Source: Rhodococcus sp. Leaf247
Lineage (GTDB): Bacteria > Actinomycetota > Actinomycetes > Mycobacteriales > Mycobacteriaceae
Direction: 5' to 3'
NCBI RefSeq assembly: GCF_001426185.1
Contig: NZ_LMRP01000001.1
Span: forward strand, 569,372-633,371
DNA: 64,000 nt
A model generated the notes under the pieces. That model was not told the origin of the DNA and did not search any database. It saw only the letters and a program-made list of their open reading frames with translations. Each line of letters opens with the position of its first letter. The stretch's first letter is position 1. The position numbers and the translations under genes were made by a program. This document shows positions 1 through 7,977 of this stretch, piece after piece.

Positions 1-1031
1 CAGAGCCCGTCGGGCCCCACCACCTCGGGAATCGCCCCGGTGCGGCTCACCACCAAGGGCGTCGCGCAGGCCATCGCCTCGATCGTCGGGAGTGAGAAGC
101 CCTCGTACAAGGACGGCACGCAGGCGACGTCCGCCGAGGACAGGACGCGCGCCAGTTCGGCGTCGTCGAGGCCGCTGCGGGTCCGCACGATGTCGCCGAT
201 CCCGAGAGCGTCGATCAGGACCCGTGTCGGTCCGGCCGGGTCGACCTTCGATACCAGCTCGAGCTCCACGTCGCGCTCGGTCCGGATCTTCGCCACCGCC
301 TCGAGAAGATGCCGCACTCCCTTGAGTGCGACGTCGGCGCTGGCGACCGCCACGATCCGCCCGGGAACTCGCGGCGCGACTCCCGGTGCGAACACCGTCG
401 TGTCGACACCGAGAGGGACCACGGTGACCGCCGCGGGATCGACGCCGAAGGCTTCGACGATGTCGACGGCGGACGAGTGCGACACGGTCAGCAGGCGCGC
501 GATGCGGCGCGCCACCCGCCTCTGCATGGTCAGGAAGCCGTACCAGCGACGGACGGTGATCTGTCGCCGCCACGGTGCTGCCGCGAGGTCGAGCGCGCGG
601 TCCCGCGTGATCGGGTGATGGATGGTGGCCACGAGGGGCAGCGGAACTCGCAACAGCCCGTAGCTCAAGGACTGATTGTCATGCACGACGTCGAACTCGT
701 CGGCCCGCGCGCGAAGCAGTCGTGCGACCCGGGCACCGAACGTGCGGGGTTCGGGGAAACCCGCGGTCCACATCGTGAGCACTTCGGACACGTCCACGAG
801 GTCTCTGATCTCGGACGGTTTCGGGGTGCGGAACGGATCGTCGTCCCGGTACAGGTCCAGACTCGGGACGCGGGTGAGGCCCACGCGTGGGTCGAGGTCG
901 GGGTACGGCTGACCGGAGAACACCTCGACGCTGTGTCCCTGGTCCACCAGGGCCCTGCTCAAACGCGAGACGTACACGCCCTGTCCACCGACGTGGGGCT
1001 TGCTGCGGTAGGACAGCAGAGCGATGCGCAC
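1..1031 (-). CDS. Glycosyltransferase family 4, C-terminus cut by window edge
   Basis: Predicted GT-B retaining glycosyltransferase. Reading the minus strand from a GTG at 1031 gives a protein beginning VRIALLSYRSKPHVGGQGVY, with the glycine-rich N-terminal donor/acceptor loop of GT4 enzymes. Further on are a VVPLGVD segment and the C-terminal PSLYEGFSLPTIEAMACATP block, in which the conserved Glu binds the nucleotide-sugar. A GGGGGA ribosome-binding site precedes the GTG. About 343 residues are visible and the last few dozen lie outside the window. The gene diverges from the AHSA1-like gene at 1158. Acceptor and sugar cannot be told from the sequence. Confidence 0.85.
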   Translation of the reverse strand, partial: MRIALLSYRSKPHVGGQGVYVSRLSRALVDQGHSVEVFSGQPYPDLDPRVGLTRVPSLDLYRDDDPFRTPKPSEIRDLVDVSEVLTMWTAGFPEPRTFGARVARLLRARADEFDVVHDNQSLSYGLLRVPLPLVATIHHPITRDRALDLAAAPWRRQITVRRWYGFLTMQRRVARRIARLLTVSHSSAVDIVEAFGVDPAAVTVVPLGVDTTVFAPGVAPRVPGRIVAVASADVALKGVRHLLEAVAKIRTERDVELELVSKVDPAGPTRVLIDALGIGDIVRTRSGLDDAELARVLSSADVACVPSLYEGFSLPTIEAMACATPLVVSRTGAIPEVVGPDGL

Positions 1032-1157
1032 GTGGGTCCCCCGAGCTGTCGCGGCAAATGATGACCCGATGTGTCTACCACCTCCGCTGTTCCTCGAATC
1101 CGCGTGACCGTCCGGTAGCGCCTCCGCGGCGGCGGGCGGTGGTCCAGACTGGACGAC

Positions 1158-1637
1158 ATGACGGGAACTGCGGACAGGGCCCTGCACATCCACCTGCCGG
1201 AAGGCGTGCCGTTCATCGATGTTCGGCGTGAGTTCGACGCACCGGTCTCCGCAGTGTTCCGAGCCCACGCCGAACCCGAACTGGTCGCCCGCTGGCTCGG
1301 CCCGGCGGGGTACGAGATGTCGGTCGAGGAGTACGACTTCCGCAGCGGCGGTCGCTATCGCTACATCCATCGTGATCCCGGTGGCGCCGAGTACGCCTTC
1401 CACGGCGTGTTCCACACCGTGCGCACCGACGAGTTCGCCGTGCAGACGTTCGAGTACGAGGGCTTCCCCGACGTGGTGAGCATCGAGTTCCTCACCTTCG
1501 TCGATCTCGGTGACCGGTGTCGGCTCGAGGGACATTCGGTCTACCCGTCCCTCGACGCGCGCGACGGGATGGCGGCGAGCGGAATGGAGAAGGGCATGCG
1601 CGAAGGGTACGAACGGCTCGATCTCCTCCTCGCCTGA
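1158..1637 (+). CDS. SRPBCC / AHSA1-like domain protein
   Basis: A 159-residue single-domain protein of the START-like SRPBCC superfamily, AHSA1 branch. Typical elements are an N-terminal strand with RREFDAPVSAVFRAH, the segment ELVARWLGP, the central strand pair GGRYRYIHRDPGG and the C-terminal helix GMEKGMREGYERLDLLL. The fold makes a hydrophobic pocket. Small bacterial members are often annotated as polyketide cyclase- or ATPase-activator-like, but the ligand is unknown. No signal peptide or membrane segment. It is convergent with the molybdenum hydroxylase operon, whose last stop lies 13 nt away. Function beyond the fold is not inferred. Confidence 0.85.
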   Translation: MTGTADRALHIHLPEGVPFIDVRREFDAPVSAVFRAHAEPELVARWLGPAGYEMSVEEYDFRSGGRYRYIHRDPGGAEYAFHGVFHTVRTDEFAVQTFEYEGFPDVVSIEFLTFVDLGDRCRLEGHSVYPSLDARDGMAASGMEKGMREGYERLDLLLA

Positions 1638-1649
1638 TCGGCTCGTCGC

Positions 1650-3743
1650 TCACAGGCGCAGCGCGGGATCCATCTTCTCGACGAGGGTGTCGAGACGGAT
1701 GGGAAGGTCCCGCACCCGCACACCGCACGCGTGATACACGGCGTTGGCGATGGCTGCTGCCGATCCGACGTTGCCGATCTCGCCGATCCCCTTGCTGCCC
1801 ATGGGATTGAGATCGTCGTCGTACTCGTCGACCCAGATCGCCTCGATGTCGCGGACGTCGGCGTCCACCGGCACGTGGTACTCCGCGAGGTCCGCATTGA
1901 GGAATCCGCCGTGTCGGCGGTCCACGATGCCTTCCTCCATCACAGCCATCCCCAACCCGAAGATCATGCCGCCCATGAGCTGCGACCGCGCCAACCGCGG
2001 ATTGAGCACGCGCCCCACGGAAAAGACACCGAGCATCCGGTTCACCCGCACCTCGCCGGTGTCCACGTCGACGTGCACCTCGGCGAAATGGGCGCCGAAG
2101 GCTTGACGAGCCCTTTCCGCACGCTCCTCGAGATCGTCGGCGGTGTCCGCCAGGACGCTCGCACCGGCGGCCGGGTCACCGTCGGCGACCAGTGCCCGGC
2201 AGGCCTTGGTCACCGCCCATCCCCACGACGACGTGCCCGACGATCCGCCGGCACCGGGTGCTGTCGGCAGCGAACTGTCGCCGACGTGGATGTGTACGCG
2301 GTCCAGGGAGACACCGAGGGCATCGGCGGCGATCTGCGCCAGAACGGTGCGAGCGCCCGTCCCGATGTCGGACGCGGCGATGGCCACGTCGACCGTGCCG
2401 TCACCGCGAGCGGTCGCGCGCGCGGTGCTCGGAGACGTCATGGCCGGGTAGGTCGCCATCGCCACCCCGGTGCCGACCAGCGTCCGCCCCACCCGTCGGA
2501 TTCCTGGACGCGGATCGCGCTCGGCCCACCCGAATCTGCGGGATCCGTCGTCGAACACCCGGCGGACGGTCCGGGAGGTGTACGCCTGCCCGTCTGCCGG
2601 GTCGACCGACGGCTCGTTGCGTAGTCGCAGCTCGATGGGATCCATGCCGAGGGCATAGGCGAGTTCGTCGACCGCGCACTCGAGCCCGAACATGCCGGGG
2701 CACTCACCGGGAGCCCGCATCCACCGCGGCGTGCCGACGTCGAGTGCGACGGCGCGGTGGGTCGTCGACACGTCGGCGACGTCGTACACGTGCCGGCTGC
2801 CCTCCGAGGTCTGCTCGACGAACTCCATGACCGTCGACGTCTGCTGAAGGGAGTCGTGCAGAAGCGCTGTCATCGAGCCGTCGTGGTCGGCCGAGAGCCG
2901 GATGCGCTGGATGGTCGGAGTGCGATAGCCGACGAAGTCGAAGGTCGACCGGCGCGGCACGGGGAACGACACGGGCCGACCCACGACGGACGACGCCATC
3001 ACCGCCACCACCGCGTTCGGCCGTGTGCTTCCCTTCGACCCGAATCCTCCCCCGACATGTTCGGCGACGACGCGCACTCGGCCGGGCTCGAGGTGGAAGA
3101 GTTCGGCCAGATCTCCGGCCACTCCCGACGGCGCCTGGGTGGAGTCCCACACCGTCAGCGTGGACTTGTCCTCGCTCCAGGACGCGATCGTGGCGTGCGG
3201 CTCCATCGGCGCGTTGTGCTCGGCCGGTGTCGTGTACCGGACGTCGACGCGCACCGGGGACGCGTCGAATCGTGCCTCCGGCTCCCCCTTGACGACGTCG
3301 GTGTCGAAGCCCGCGTTGACCTGTTCGGGAGCGTAGATGCCCGGGTGATGTTCTCGTAGCTCGTTGTCGCACTGCCTGCTCTCGTACGTCACGTCGACTG
3401 CCGACGCCGCGTCCTGGGCCTGCTCCAGCGTGTCCGCCACGACGACGGCGACGATCTGCCCGCGGTAGGAGACTGCGTCGGACTGCAGGACCTGGAGTTC
3501 GCCGTCCCCGGGGTCACCCAGCGTCGGGGCGTTGCCGTGCCAGAGCACGTCCAGAACACCCGGAAGCGCCAATGCTGATGCACGATCGACGTCGACCACC
3601 CGCCCGGCAGGAACGGTCGCCCCGACGATGACCGCGTAGGCAAGAGATCCGCCGACATCCTTGTATTCCGCCGCGTATCGTGCTGCGCCGGTGACTTTCT
3701 CGCGGCCCTCGAGCCTCACGACGGGCGTTCCCATGACGGTCAT
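1650..3743 (-). CDS. Molybdenum hydroxylase, molybdopterin-binding large subunit
   Basis: Large catalytic subunit of a xanthine dehydrogenase/aldehyde oxidoreductase-family enzyme, 697 residues, starting at MTVMGTPVVRLEGREKVTGA. It has the N-terminal a/b-hammerhead domain followed by the molybdopterin-binding region (AEHVGGGFGSKG, then SDIGTGARTVLAQ and AGGSSGTSSWGWA). An MGSKGIGEIGNVGSAAA block near the C-terminus carries the conserved catalytic Glu. No Tat signal is visible. It is the last gene of a three-gene minus-strand operon and overlaps the FAD subunit by 4 nt. Order and sizes resemble PaoABC/YagTSR. The substrate (aldehyde or N-heterocycle) cannot be read from the sequence. Confidence 0.93.
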   Translation of the reverse strand: MTVMGTPVVRLEGREKVTGAARYAAEYKDVGGSLAYAVIVGATVPAGRVVDVDRASALALPGVLDVLWHGNAPTLGDPGDGELQVLQSDAVSYRGQIVAVVVADTLEQAQDAASAVDVTYESRQCDNELREHHPGIYAPEQVNAGFDTDVVKGEPEARFDASPVRVDVRYTTPAEHNAPMEPHATIASWSEDKSTLTVWDSTQAPSGVAGDLAELFHLEPGRVRVVAEHVGGGFGSKGSTRPNAVVAVMASSVVGRPVSFPVPRRSTFDFVGYRTPTIQRIRLSADHDGSMTALLHDSLQQTSTVMEFVEQTSEGSRHVYDVADVSTTHRAVALDVGTPRWMRAPGECPGMFGLECAVDELAYALGMDPIELRLRNEPSVDPADGQAYTSRTVRRVFDDGSRRFGWAERDPRPGIRRVGRTLVGTGVAMATYPAMTSPSTARATARGDGTVDVAIAASDIGTGARTVLAQIAADALGVSLDRVHIHVGDSSLPTAPGAGGSSGTSSWGWAVTKACRALVADGDPAAGASVLADTADDLEERAERARQAFGAHFAEVHVDVDTGEVRVNRMLGVFSVGRVLNPRLARSQLMGGMIFGLGMAVMEEGIVDRRHGGFLNADLAEYHVPVDADVRDIEAIWVDEYDDDLNPMGSKGIGEIGNVGSAAAIANAVYHACGVRVRDLPIRLDTLVEKMDPALRL

Positions 3744-4741
3744 CGACGGGCCTCGTCGGCAGCGACGTCGGACAGGGACATCACGGTCGACGCCGCGGTC
3801 GATGCGACGAGCGACATCTTGTAGTTGTTGTCCGGGAACGTGTGCGCGGCACCGAGCTCGTGCTCCATCGCCGCCACCACCGCGGCGCGGGACGGAATCG
3901 AACCGAGCAGATCGTTCTCGGCGATCGTCGCCCGCCACGGTTTGTGCGCCACACCGCCCAACGCGATCCGCACGGTCGTGAAGACACCGTTCTCCACCAC
4001 CACCACAGCGGCGACTGACACCACGGCGAAGGCGTACGACGCTCGGTCCCGCACCTTGCGGTAGGTCGAGCGCGCACCGGACGGGAGCGGCGGAATGTCG
4101 AGGTGGCTGACCCACTCCCCGTCCCGCAGTGTCGAGTCCCGTTCCGGGGTGGATTCGGGTAGACGATGCAGATCGGCGAATCGGATCTCTCGGATCCCGT
4201 CCGTTCCGACGACACCGACGGTGGGGTCGAGGACCGCGAGGCCCACCGCCATGTCCGACGGGTGGGTGGCGATGCAGTACTGCGACGCGCCCAGCACCGC
4301 GGCGTTGCGGCGATCGCCCTCGAGAGCGGAGCATCCCGACCCCGGTTCGCGCTTGTTGCACGCAGTATCGACGTTCATGAAGTACGGGCAGCGAGTGCGC
4401 TGGAACAGGTTGCCACCGGTGGTCGCCATGTTCCGGAGCTGGCCCGACGCGCCCGACAACAGGGCGCGTGACAGCACCGGATACTGCGAGCGCACGACCG
4501 GATCGGCGGCCAGATCACTGTTGCGCACCAGCGCTCCGACGCGCAGACCACTGTCCGCGTTCCACTGCGTCTCGGCCAGGGCGAGGCCCGTGATGTCGAT
4601 CAGTCGATCCGGTGTCTCGACGCCCAGCTTCATGAGATCGACCAGATTGGTGCCACCGGCCAGCACCCGCGTCGCTCCCTGTGCCAGTGCCGGCGCCACG
4701 GACGCCGCGTCCTCGGCCCTGTCGTAGGCGAATGTCTTCAC
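3740..4741 (-). CDS. Molybdenum hydroxylase, FAD-binding subunit with extra Fe-S insertion
   Basis: Medium subunit (333 residues, GTG start at 4741) that passes electrons from the iron-sulfur subunit to FAD or an acceptor. The PCMH-type FAD loop AGGTNLVDLMKLGVE and the second motif ATTGGNLFQRTRC are clear. It contains a cysteine-rich insertion (RTRCPYFMN, DTACNKR, GSGCSALEG, QYCIATHPSD). In PaoB and 4-hydroxybenzoyl-CoA reductase beta such an insertion ligates an additional [4Fe-4S] cluster, so this enzyme probably has one too. The start codon overlaps the stop of the upstream 2Fe-2S gene (GTGA), indicating translational coupling. Confidence 0.93.
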   Translation of the reverse strand: MKTFAYDRAEDAASVAPALAQGATRVLAGGTNLVDLMKLGVETPDRLIDITGLALAETQWNADSGLRVGALVRNSDLAADPVVRSQYPVLSRALLSGASGQLRNMATTGGNLFQRTRCPYFMNVDTACNKREPGSGCSALEGDRRNAAVLGASQYCIATHPSDMAVGLAVLDPTVGVVGTDGIREIRFADLHRLPESTPERDSTLRDGEWVSHLDIPPLPSGARSTYRKVRDRASYAFAVVSVAAVVVVENGVFTTVRIALGGVAHKPWRATIAENDLLGSIPSRAAVVAAMEHELGAAHTFPDNNYKMSLVASTAASTVMSLSDVAADEARR

Positions 4742-5289
4742 GCCTCGACCCCTACGGTGGTGGCGTCGCGGGGCGGCATGTTCTCCCGCACCGCGGCGAC
4801 GATGTTGGCGTACGCGCCGCAGCGACAGATGTTGCCGCTCATGCGCTCTCGTATCTCGTCGTCGGTCGAGACCGCCGCGCTGTCGAGGTCGTCGGTGACC
4901 GCGCTCGGCCACCCGCTCTTCATCTCGTCCACCACGGCGACCGCGGAGCAGATCTGACCGGGCGTGCAGTAGCCGCACTGGAACGCGTCGTTGTCGAGGA
5001 AGGACGCCTGCATCGGGTGCAGGTCGTCGCCGTCCGCAAGACCTTCGACGGTCGTGATGTCGTCACCCTGCGCCGCGACGGCCAGGGTGAGACAACTGGT
5101 GATGCGGCGGCCCCCGGACAGCACCGTGCAGGAGCCGCACTGTCCGCGATCGCACCCCTTCTTGGAGCCCGTCAGGCCGAGCCTCTCGCGGAGTGCGTCG
5201 AGGAGTGTCGTGCGGACGTCGCACTCGACTCGATGCTGCTCCCCGTTGACGGTGAGGATGACGCTGACGTCCTGAGTGACCTGGCTCAT
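4738..5289 (-). CDS. Molybdenum hydroxylase, 2Fe-2S subunit
   Basis: Small subunit of 183 residues carrying two [2Fe-2S] clusters. The plant-type ferredoxin motif is GCDRGQCGSCTVLSGG with a later TSCLTLA cysteine. The four-helix domain motif is FQCGYCTPGQICSAV plus GNICRCGAYANIV. I chose the internal ATG at 5289 (MSQVTQDV) because the preceding in-frame codons are proline/arginine-rich and unlike the family's N-terminus. This is the first gene of the operon, giving the order 2Fe-2S, FAD, Mo subunit seen in PaoABC-type cytosolic or periplasmic aldehyde oxidoreductases. There is no Tat signal, so a cytoplasmic location is inferred. Confidence 0.94.
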   Translation of the reverse strand: MSQVTQDVSVILTVNGEQHRVECDVRTTLLDALRERLGLTGSKKGCDRGQCGSCTVLSGGRRITSCLTLAVAAQGDDITTVEGLADGDDLHPMQASFLDNDAFQCGYCTPGQICSAVAVVDEMKSGWPSAVTDDLDSAAVSTDDEIRERMSGNICRCGAYANIVAAVRENMPPRDATTVGVEA

Positions 5290-5328
5290 AGCCTCCGGTC
5301 TACCCGGCGGACCCGAGGCCAAACCGTC

Positions 5329-6126
5329 TCACAAGGGCAGCGCGGTCTCCTTCACCGTCCGCGGCGCATCGACGGCGGGCACGATCCGGCGGAACCACTC
5401 GGTCCCGAAGGCCGATGCGAGATCCGCGTCGGACATCGGGATGAACGGGCCGAAGTCGCCGATCTGCGATTCGTGCACCACCATCGCCGCACGCTTGGCG
5501 GCCAGCACGCCCGTCACGTCGACGGCCGTGGTCAGCTCCGACTCCGGAAGTCCGAAGGACTCGATGTCGAGCTGGGGCGCCTCGTCGTTCTCGGACGGAT
5601 CCCAGTTGGGATTGGCCGCCATCATCTCGCGCATACGGTCGCGGTTCATCGTCCCCTCGTAGACGAACGGCACCGAGGCGAGCTCCGCCGCACGAACTCC
5701 GACGTGATGCACCTGCACATGGTCGGGATGGCCGTAGCCGCCGTTGGGGTCGTACACCGTCAGCACGCGGGCCTGCTCCTCGTCGAGGACGTCGGCAAGA
5801 CGACGAGCAGCCTCCTCCACCGGCGCATTGGCGAAGGCGATCGGGTTGTCGTTGCCGTCAGTTCCCGCCATTCCGGAGTCCGCGTATCCGAGCATGACCA
5901 CTCGCTGGACACCGAGTATTTCTGCGGACCGCTCGAGCTCGAGTCGACGCCGATCGTGCAGCGATTCACCGTCCGCGAGCAGTCCTTCCGGGAACTCTCC
6001 CAGCGCACCGTCCGTGGCGGTCACCAGAACGACGCGGTGGCCGGCATCGGCCGCTGCACGCATGATGCCGCCGGTGCCGAACACCTCGTCGTCGGGATGG
6101 GCATGGAAGCACACCAACACACTCAT
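5329..6126 (-). CDS. PIG-L (LmbE-like) family deacetylase
   Basis: Zinc-dependent N-acetylglucosaminyl deacetylase fold, 265 residues. The signature HAHPDDEVFGTGG at residues 8-20 supplies the Asp and Asp/His metal ligands, and GYGHPDHVQVH supplies the third ligand and the downstream His. In mycolic-acid actinomycetes this family includes MshB (mycothiol biosynthesis) and Mca (mycothiol-S-conjugate amidase). This protein is shorter and more divergent than either, so a deacetylase of an unidentified GlcNAc-type or conjugated substrate is the safest call. It sits 39 nt beyond the 2Fe-2S subunit start, on the same strand, and could be transcribed into that operon. Confidence 0.9.
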   Translation of the reverse strand: MSVLVCFHAHPDDEVFGTGGIMRAAADAGHRVVLVTATDGALGEFPEGLLADGESLHDRRRLELERSAEILGVQRVVMLGYADSGMAGTDGNDNPIAFANAPVEEAARRLADVLDEEQARVLTVYDPNGGYGHPDHVQVHHVGVRAAELASVPFVYEGTMNRDRMREMMAANPNWDPSENDEAPQLDIESFGLPESELTTAVDVTGVLAAKRAAMVVHESQIGDFGPFIPMSDADLASAFGTEWFRRIVPAVDAPRTVKETALPL

Positions 6127-6163
6127 CGCCAGATCGTCGCACGGAGCGCGCTGCGGCCCGCGA

Positions 6164-7261
6164 TCAGACGGCGTATCTGCGCAGCCCTTCGATGCCGTCG
6201 CGCGGACTGATCCTCTCGTCGACCCGGATCACCTCGGCGTCGATGTGCAGCGCGCCGTACGGAACGGCCTCGTCGGCCCGCAATGTGCGGGTCGGTGACA
6301 CGCCGAACGCCGACAGCGCATCGGGGTCCGGGGCGATCATGGTGGGTGACTCGTCCGAGACCACGGTGACGTCGGGAAGATCACCGATCAGCACCGTCGC
6401 GAGGCTGCCGTCGCGGAGCGCCGCGCAGACGTCGTCCACCCCGTCGATCGCCAGTCCCGACCCGCGACCGAGCTCCGCGGACCACGTCTGCGCGGCGTCG
6501 TCCATCGCGGCGAGACGTCGACGCTCGATCTCCTCGTCGATCGCGCGGCCGAGCTCCTCGCTGTGGTCACCGCTGCCGCGCGCCCCGATGTCCAGGTCGA
6601 CGACGACGTCGGCCGTCCGCTCCGGGAGTGCGCCACGGAGATCGGACCGCGAGCGGACCTCACCGGCGACGAACACGACATCGAGTGCCCGCTGGTCCAC
6701 CAGCTCGGTCACCCGGTCCGCCACCGCGCCCACGTTGCGTCTCGCCGCGTCGTCGGTCCGACGCTGCGGGGTGCCGTACCCGGCGGACTCCGCCCCGGCG
6801 GCCTGGTGGATCGGTCCGGACACCGCGTCGACCGTCTCCTGGTGGGTTCCGCCGCTGCTCTGCACGGTGATGTCGGCCCCTGCATGGTCCACCCATGCGA
6901 GGAGGTAGCTCAGGTTTGCCGGCCCGTGATCGAACAGCGGCACGAGGTAGGGCAACTCGGAGACCCGGACCTCGGTTCGGACCGGCGGGCCGATCAGTCG
7001 CTCGTCGATCAGCACCGTCGATCCCGCGGCGATCAATCCGCGACCGCTCCGCCCGACGGCCGGCGGCGCGTCCAGCACCGCAGCGCGGAGAGCGTCCACC
7101 GTCTCCTCCGACGAGGAGTTCCGTCGGAGCTCCTCCTCGATCCCCCGCCACGACAGTTCGAGGCGGGTCCGGCCGTCCTCGGTGTCGTGGGAGTCCTCGA
7201 AGTAGACGGACACGAACGGTTCGCTCGACTCGGTCAACGTACGCAATGAATTCGGATGCAT
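6164..7261 (-). CDS. Rv2629-family baeRF protein (putative ribosome hibernation factor)
   Basis: A 365-residue protein that resembles Mycobacterium tuberculosis Rv2629, an archaeal-eRF1-like (baeRF/Pelota-related) family. Related Balon-type proteins bind the ribosomal A site during dormancy. Visible landmarks are the N-terminal EPFVSVYFEDSHDTEDGRTR segment, a central eRF1 domain-2-like part (DVVFVAGEVRSRSDLRGALPE) and a C-terminal domain ending TLRADEAVPYGALHIDA. A strong GTAGGAGG site precedes the ATG. Upstream, 7299-7323, is a possible SigF/SigB-type promoter (GTTT-N15-GGGCAG). Family assignment is from remembered similarity. The hibernation role is inferred from relatives, not shown here. 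Confidence 0.82.
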   Translation of the reverse strand: MHPNSLRTLTESSEPFVSVYFEDSHDTEDGRTRLELSWRGIEEELRRNSSSEETVDALRAAVLDAPPAVGRSGRGLIAAGSTVLIDERLIGPPVRTEVRVSELPYLVPLFDHGPANLSYLLAWVDHAGADITVQSSGGTHQETVDAVSGPIHQAAGAESAGYGTPQRRTDDAARRNVGAVADRVTELVDQRALDVVFVAGEVRSRSDLRGALPERTADVVVDLDIGARGSGDHSEELGRAIDEEIERRRLAAMDDAAQTWSAELGRGSGLAIDGVDDVCAALRDGSLATVLIGDLPDVTVVSDESPTMIAPDPDALSAFGVSPTRTLRADEAVPYGALHIDAEVIRVDERISPRDGIEGLRRYAV

Positions 7262-7298
7262 CGGTGCCTCCTACGGTCGAATGGTCTCGGCCGCATGG

Positions 7299-7323
7299 CT
7301 GCCCGTCACGCAACGAGTCAAAC
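7299..7323 (-). promoter_or_regulatory. Possible SigF/SigB-type promoter for the Rv2629-like gene
   Basis: Minus strand GTTT, 15 nt, GGGCAG. The -35 is perfect, while the -10 differs from GGGTAT at two positions, so this is weaker than the other sites in the window. It lies 38 nt upstream of the start codon, leaving a short leader with a strong ribosome-binding site. Confidence 0.4.
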
Positions 7324-7380
7324 GGCGGCACTGCTCCCGGGCCAGGATTGCGACCCTCCGGTGCGGGGAACGTCCGGTCG

Positions 7381-7731
7381 ATGACGGATACGAAGAAGAG
7401 CGGAACCCCCGACGGCCTGGACGACATCTGGGACGACTGGAACGACGCGGTGAACATGACCAGGAAGGAACTCTCGGACTGGTTGGCAACGGACGAATCC
7501 AAGTCGGTCGGTGACTCGAAGGACGGCGAGTCGACAGGACACGAGATGGGTCGACGGATCACCGACATCCTGGACACGAAGAAATCGGATCTGACCGACG
7601 ACGACGTCAAGGCGATGCACAAGGTCGTCGGCTACGTCCATCGGCACCGCGCGCAGGGGCCGTCGAAGGACGTGGAGCACTCGCGCTGGCGCTACTCCTT
7701 GATGAACTGGGGTAACGATCCCCTGAAGTAG
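7381..7731 (+). CDS. DUF3140 family protein
   Basis: A 116-residue hydrophilic protein matching the DUF3140 pattern: DIWDDWNDAVNMTRKELSDW, then GRRITDILDTKKSDLTDDD, HKVVGYVHRH and a C-terminal SRWRYSLMNWGNDPLK. Members are widespread in actinobacteria, sometimes labelled DNA-binding, but the role is not established. The ATG lies 9 nt after a GGGAAC hexamer (7366-7371) with a GATT 16 nt upstream of it, so a SigF/SigB-type leaderless transcript is possible. No ribosome-binding site is visible. Divergent from the Rv2629-like gene. Confidence 0.85.
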   Translation: MTDTKKSGTPDGLDDIWDDWNDAVNMTRKELSDWLATDESKSVGDSKDGESTGHEMGRRITDILDTKKSDLTDDDVKAMHKVVGYVHRHRAQGPSKDVEHSRWRYSLMNWGNDPLK

Positions 7732-7766
7732 GGGGCAGGTATTCGGAGCAGGTAGTCCGGTCGGAT

Positions 7767-7790
7767 GTTTTCTTCACACGATCCGGGTTA
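7767..7790 (+). promoter_or_regulatory. SigF/SigB-type promoter upstream of a glycosyltransferase relic
   Basis: GTTT at 7767-7770, 14 nt, GGGTTA at 7785-7790. Exactly 10 nt separate the -10 from an ATG at 7801. The same 10-nt spacing is seen at 19647/19658, 24987/24998 and 27749/27760, which supports both the promoter and leaderless initiation. Confidence 0.55.
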
Positions 7791-7800
7791 TACCTCGGAG

Positions 7801-7845
7801 ATGTCCGAATCCATGTCGGTGCTGCTGTGGCACGTTCACGGCTAG
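7801..7845 (+). pseudogene. Fourteen-codon relic of a glycosyltransferase (or leader peptide)
   Basis: The ORF encodes MSESMSVLLWHVHG and then TAG. As I recall, an actinobacterial glycosyltransferase family begins with a WHVHGSWTTAFVQG segment and often neighbours the kind of enzyme encoded at 7978. Here the serine codon after HG appears changed to a stop. The following TGG (Trp) is still in place, after which similarity fades. The ATG is 10 nt downstream of a SigF/SigB-type -10. The likeliest reading is the decayed 5' end of a deleted gene whose promoter now drives the downstream glycosyltransferase. A regulatory upstream ORF is the alternative. Confidence 0.5.
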
Positions 7846-7977
7846 TGGGCGTGCGCGTCCTTCGCTGACGCCGACGACACGACTTGCCGACCGCTCGACC
7901 CGCACCACCGACAGAAAGGGACGTCGTTCAGTCACCAGCGACGTCTCGCAACCGTTGTTCCGAGGGACGGATTCCTC

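Noticed and set aside
4681-6210. 509-codon plus-strand ORF
   Set aside because: It is antisense to the clearly conserved 2Fe-2S subunit and PIG-L genes, and its sequence is the His/Arg-rich pattern of high-GC shadow frames.
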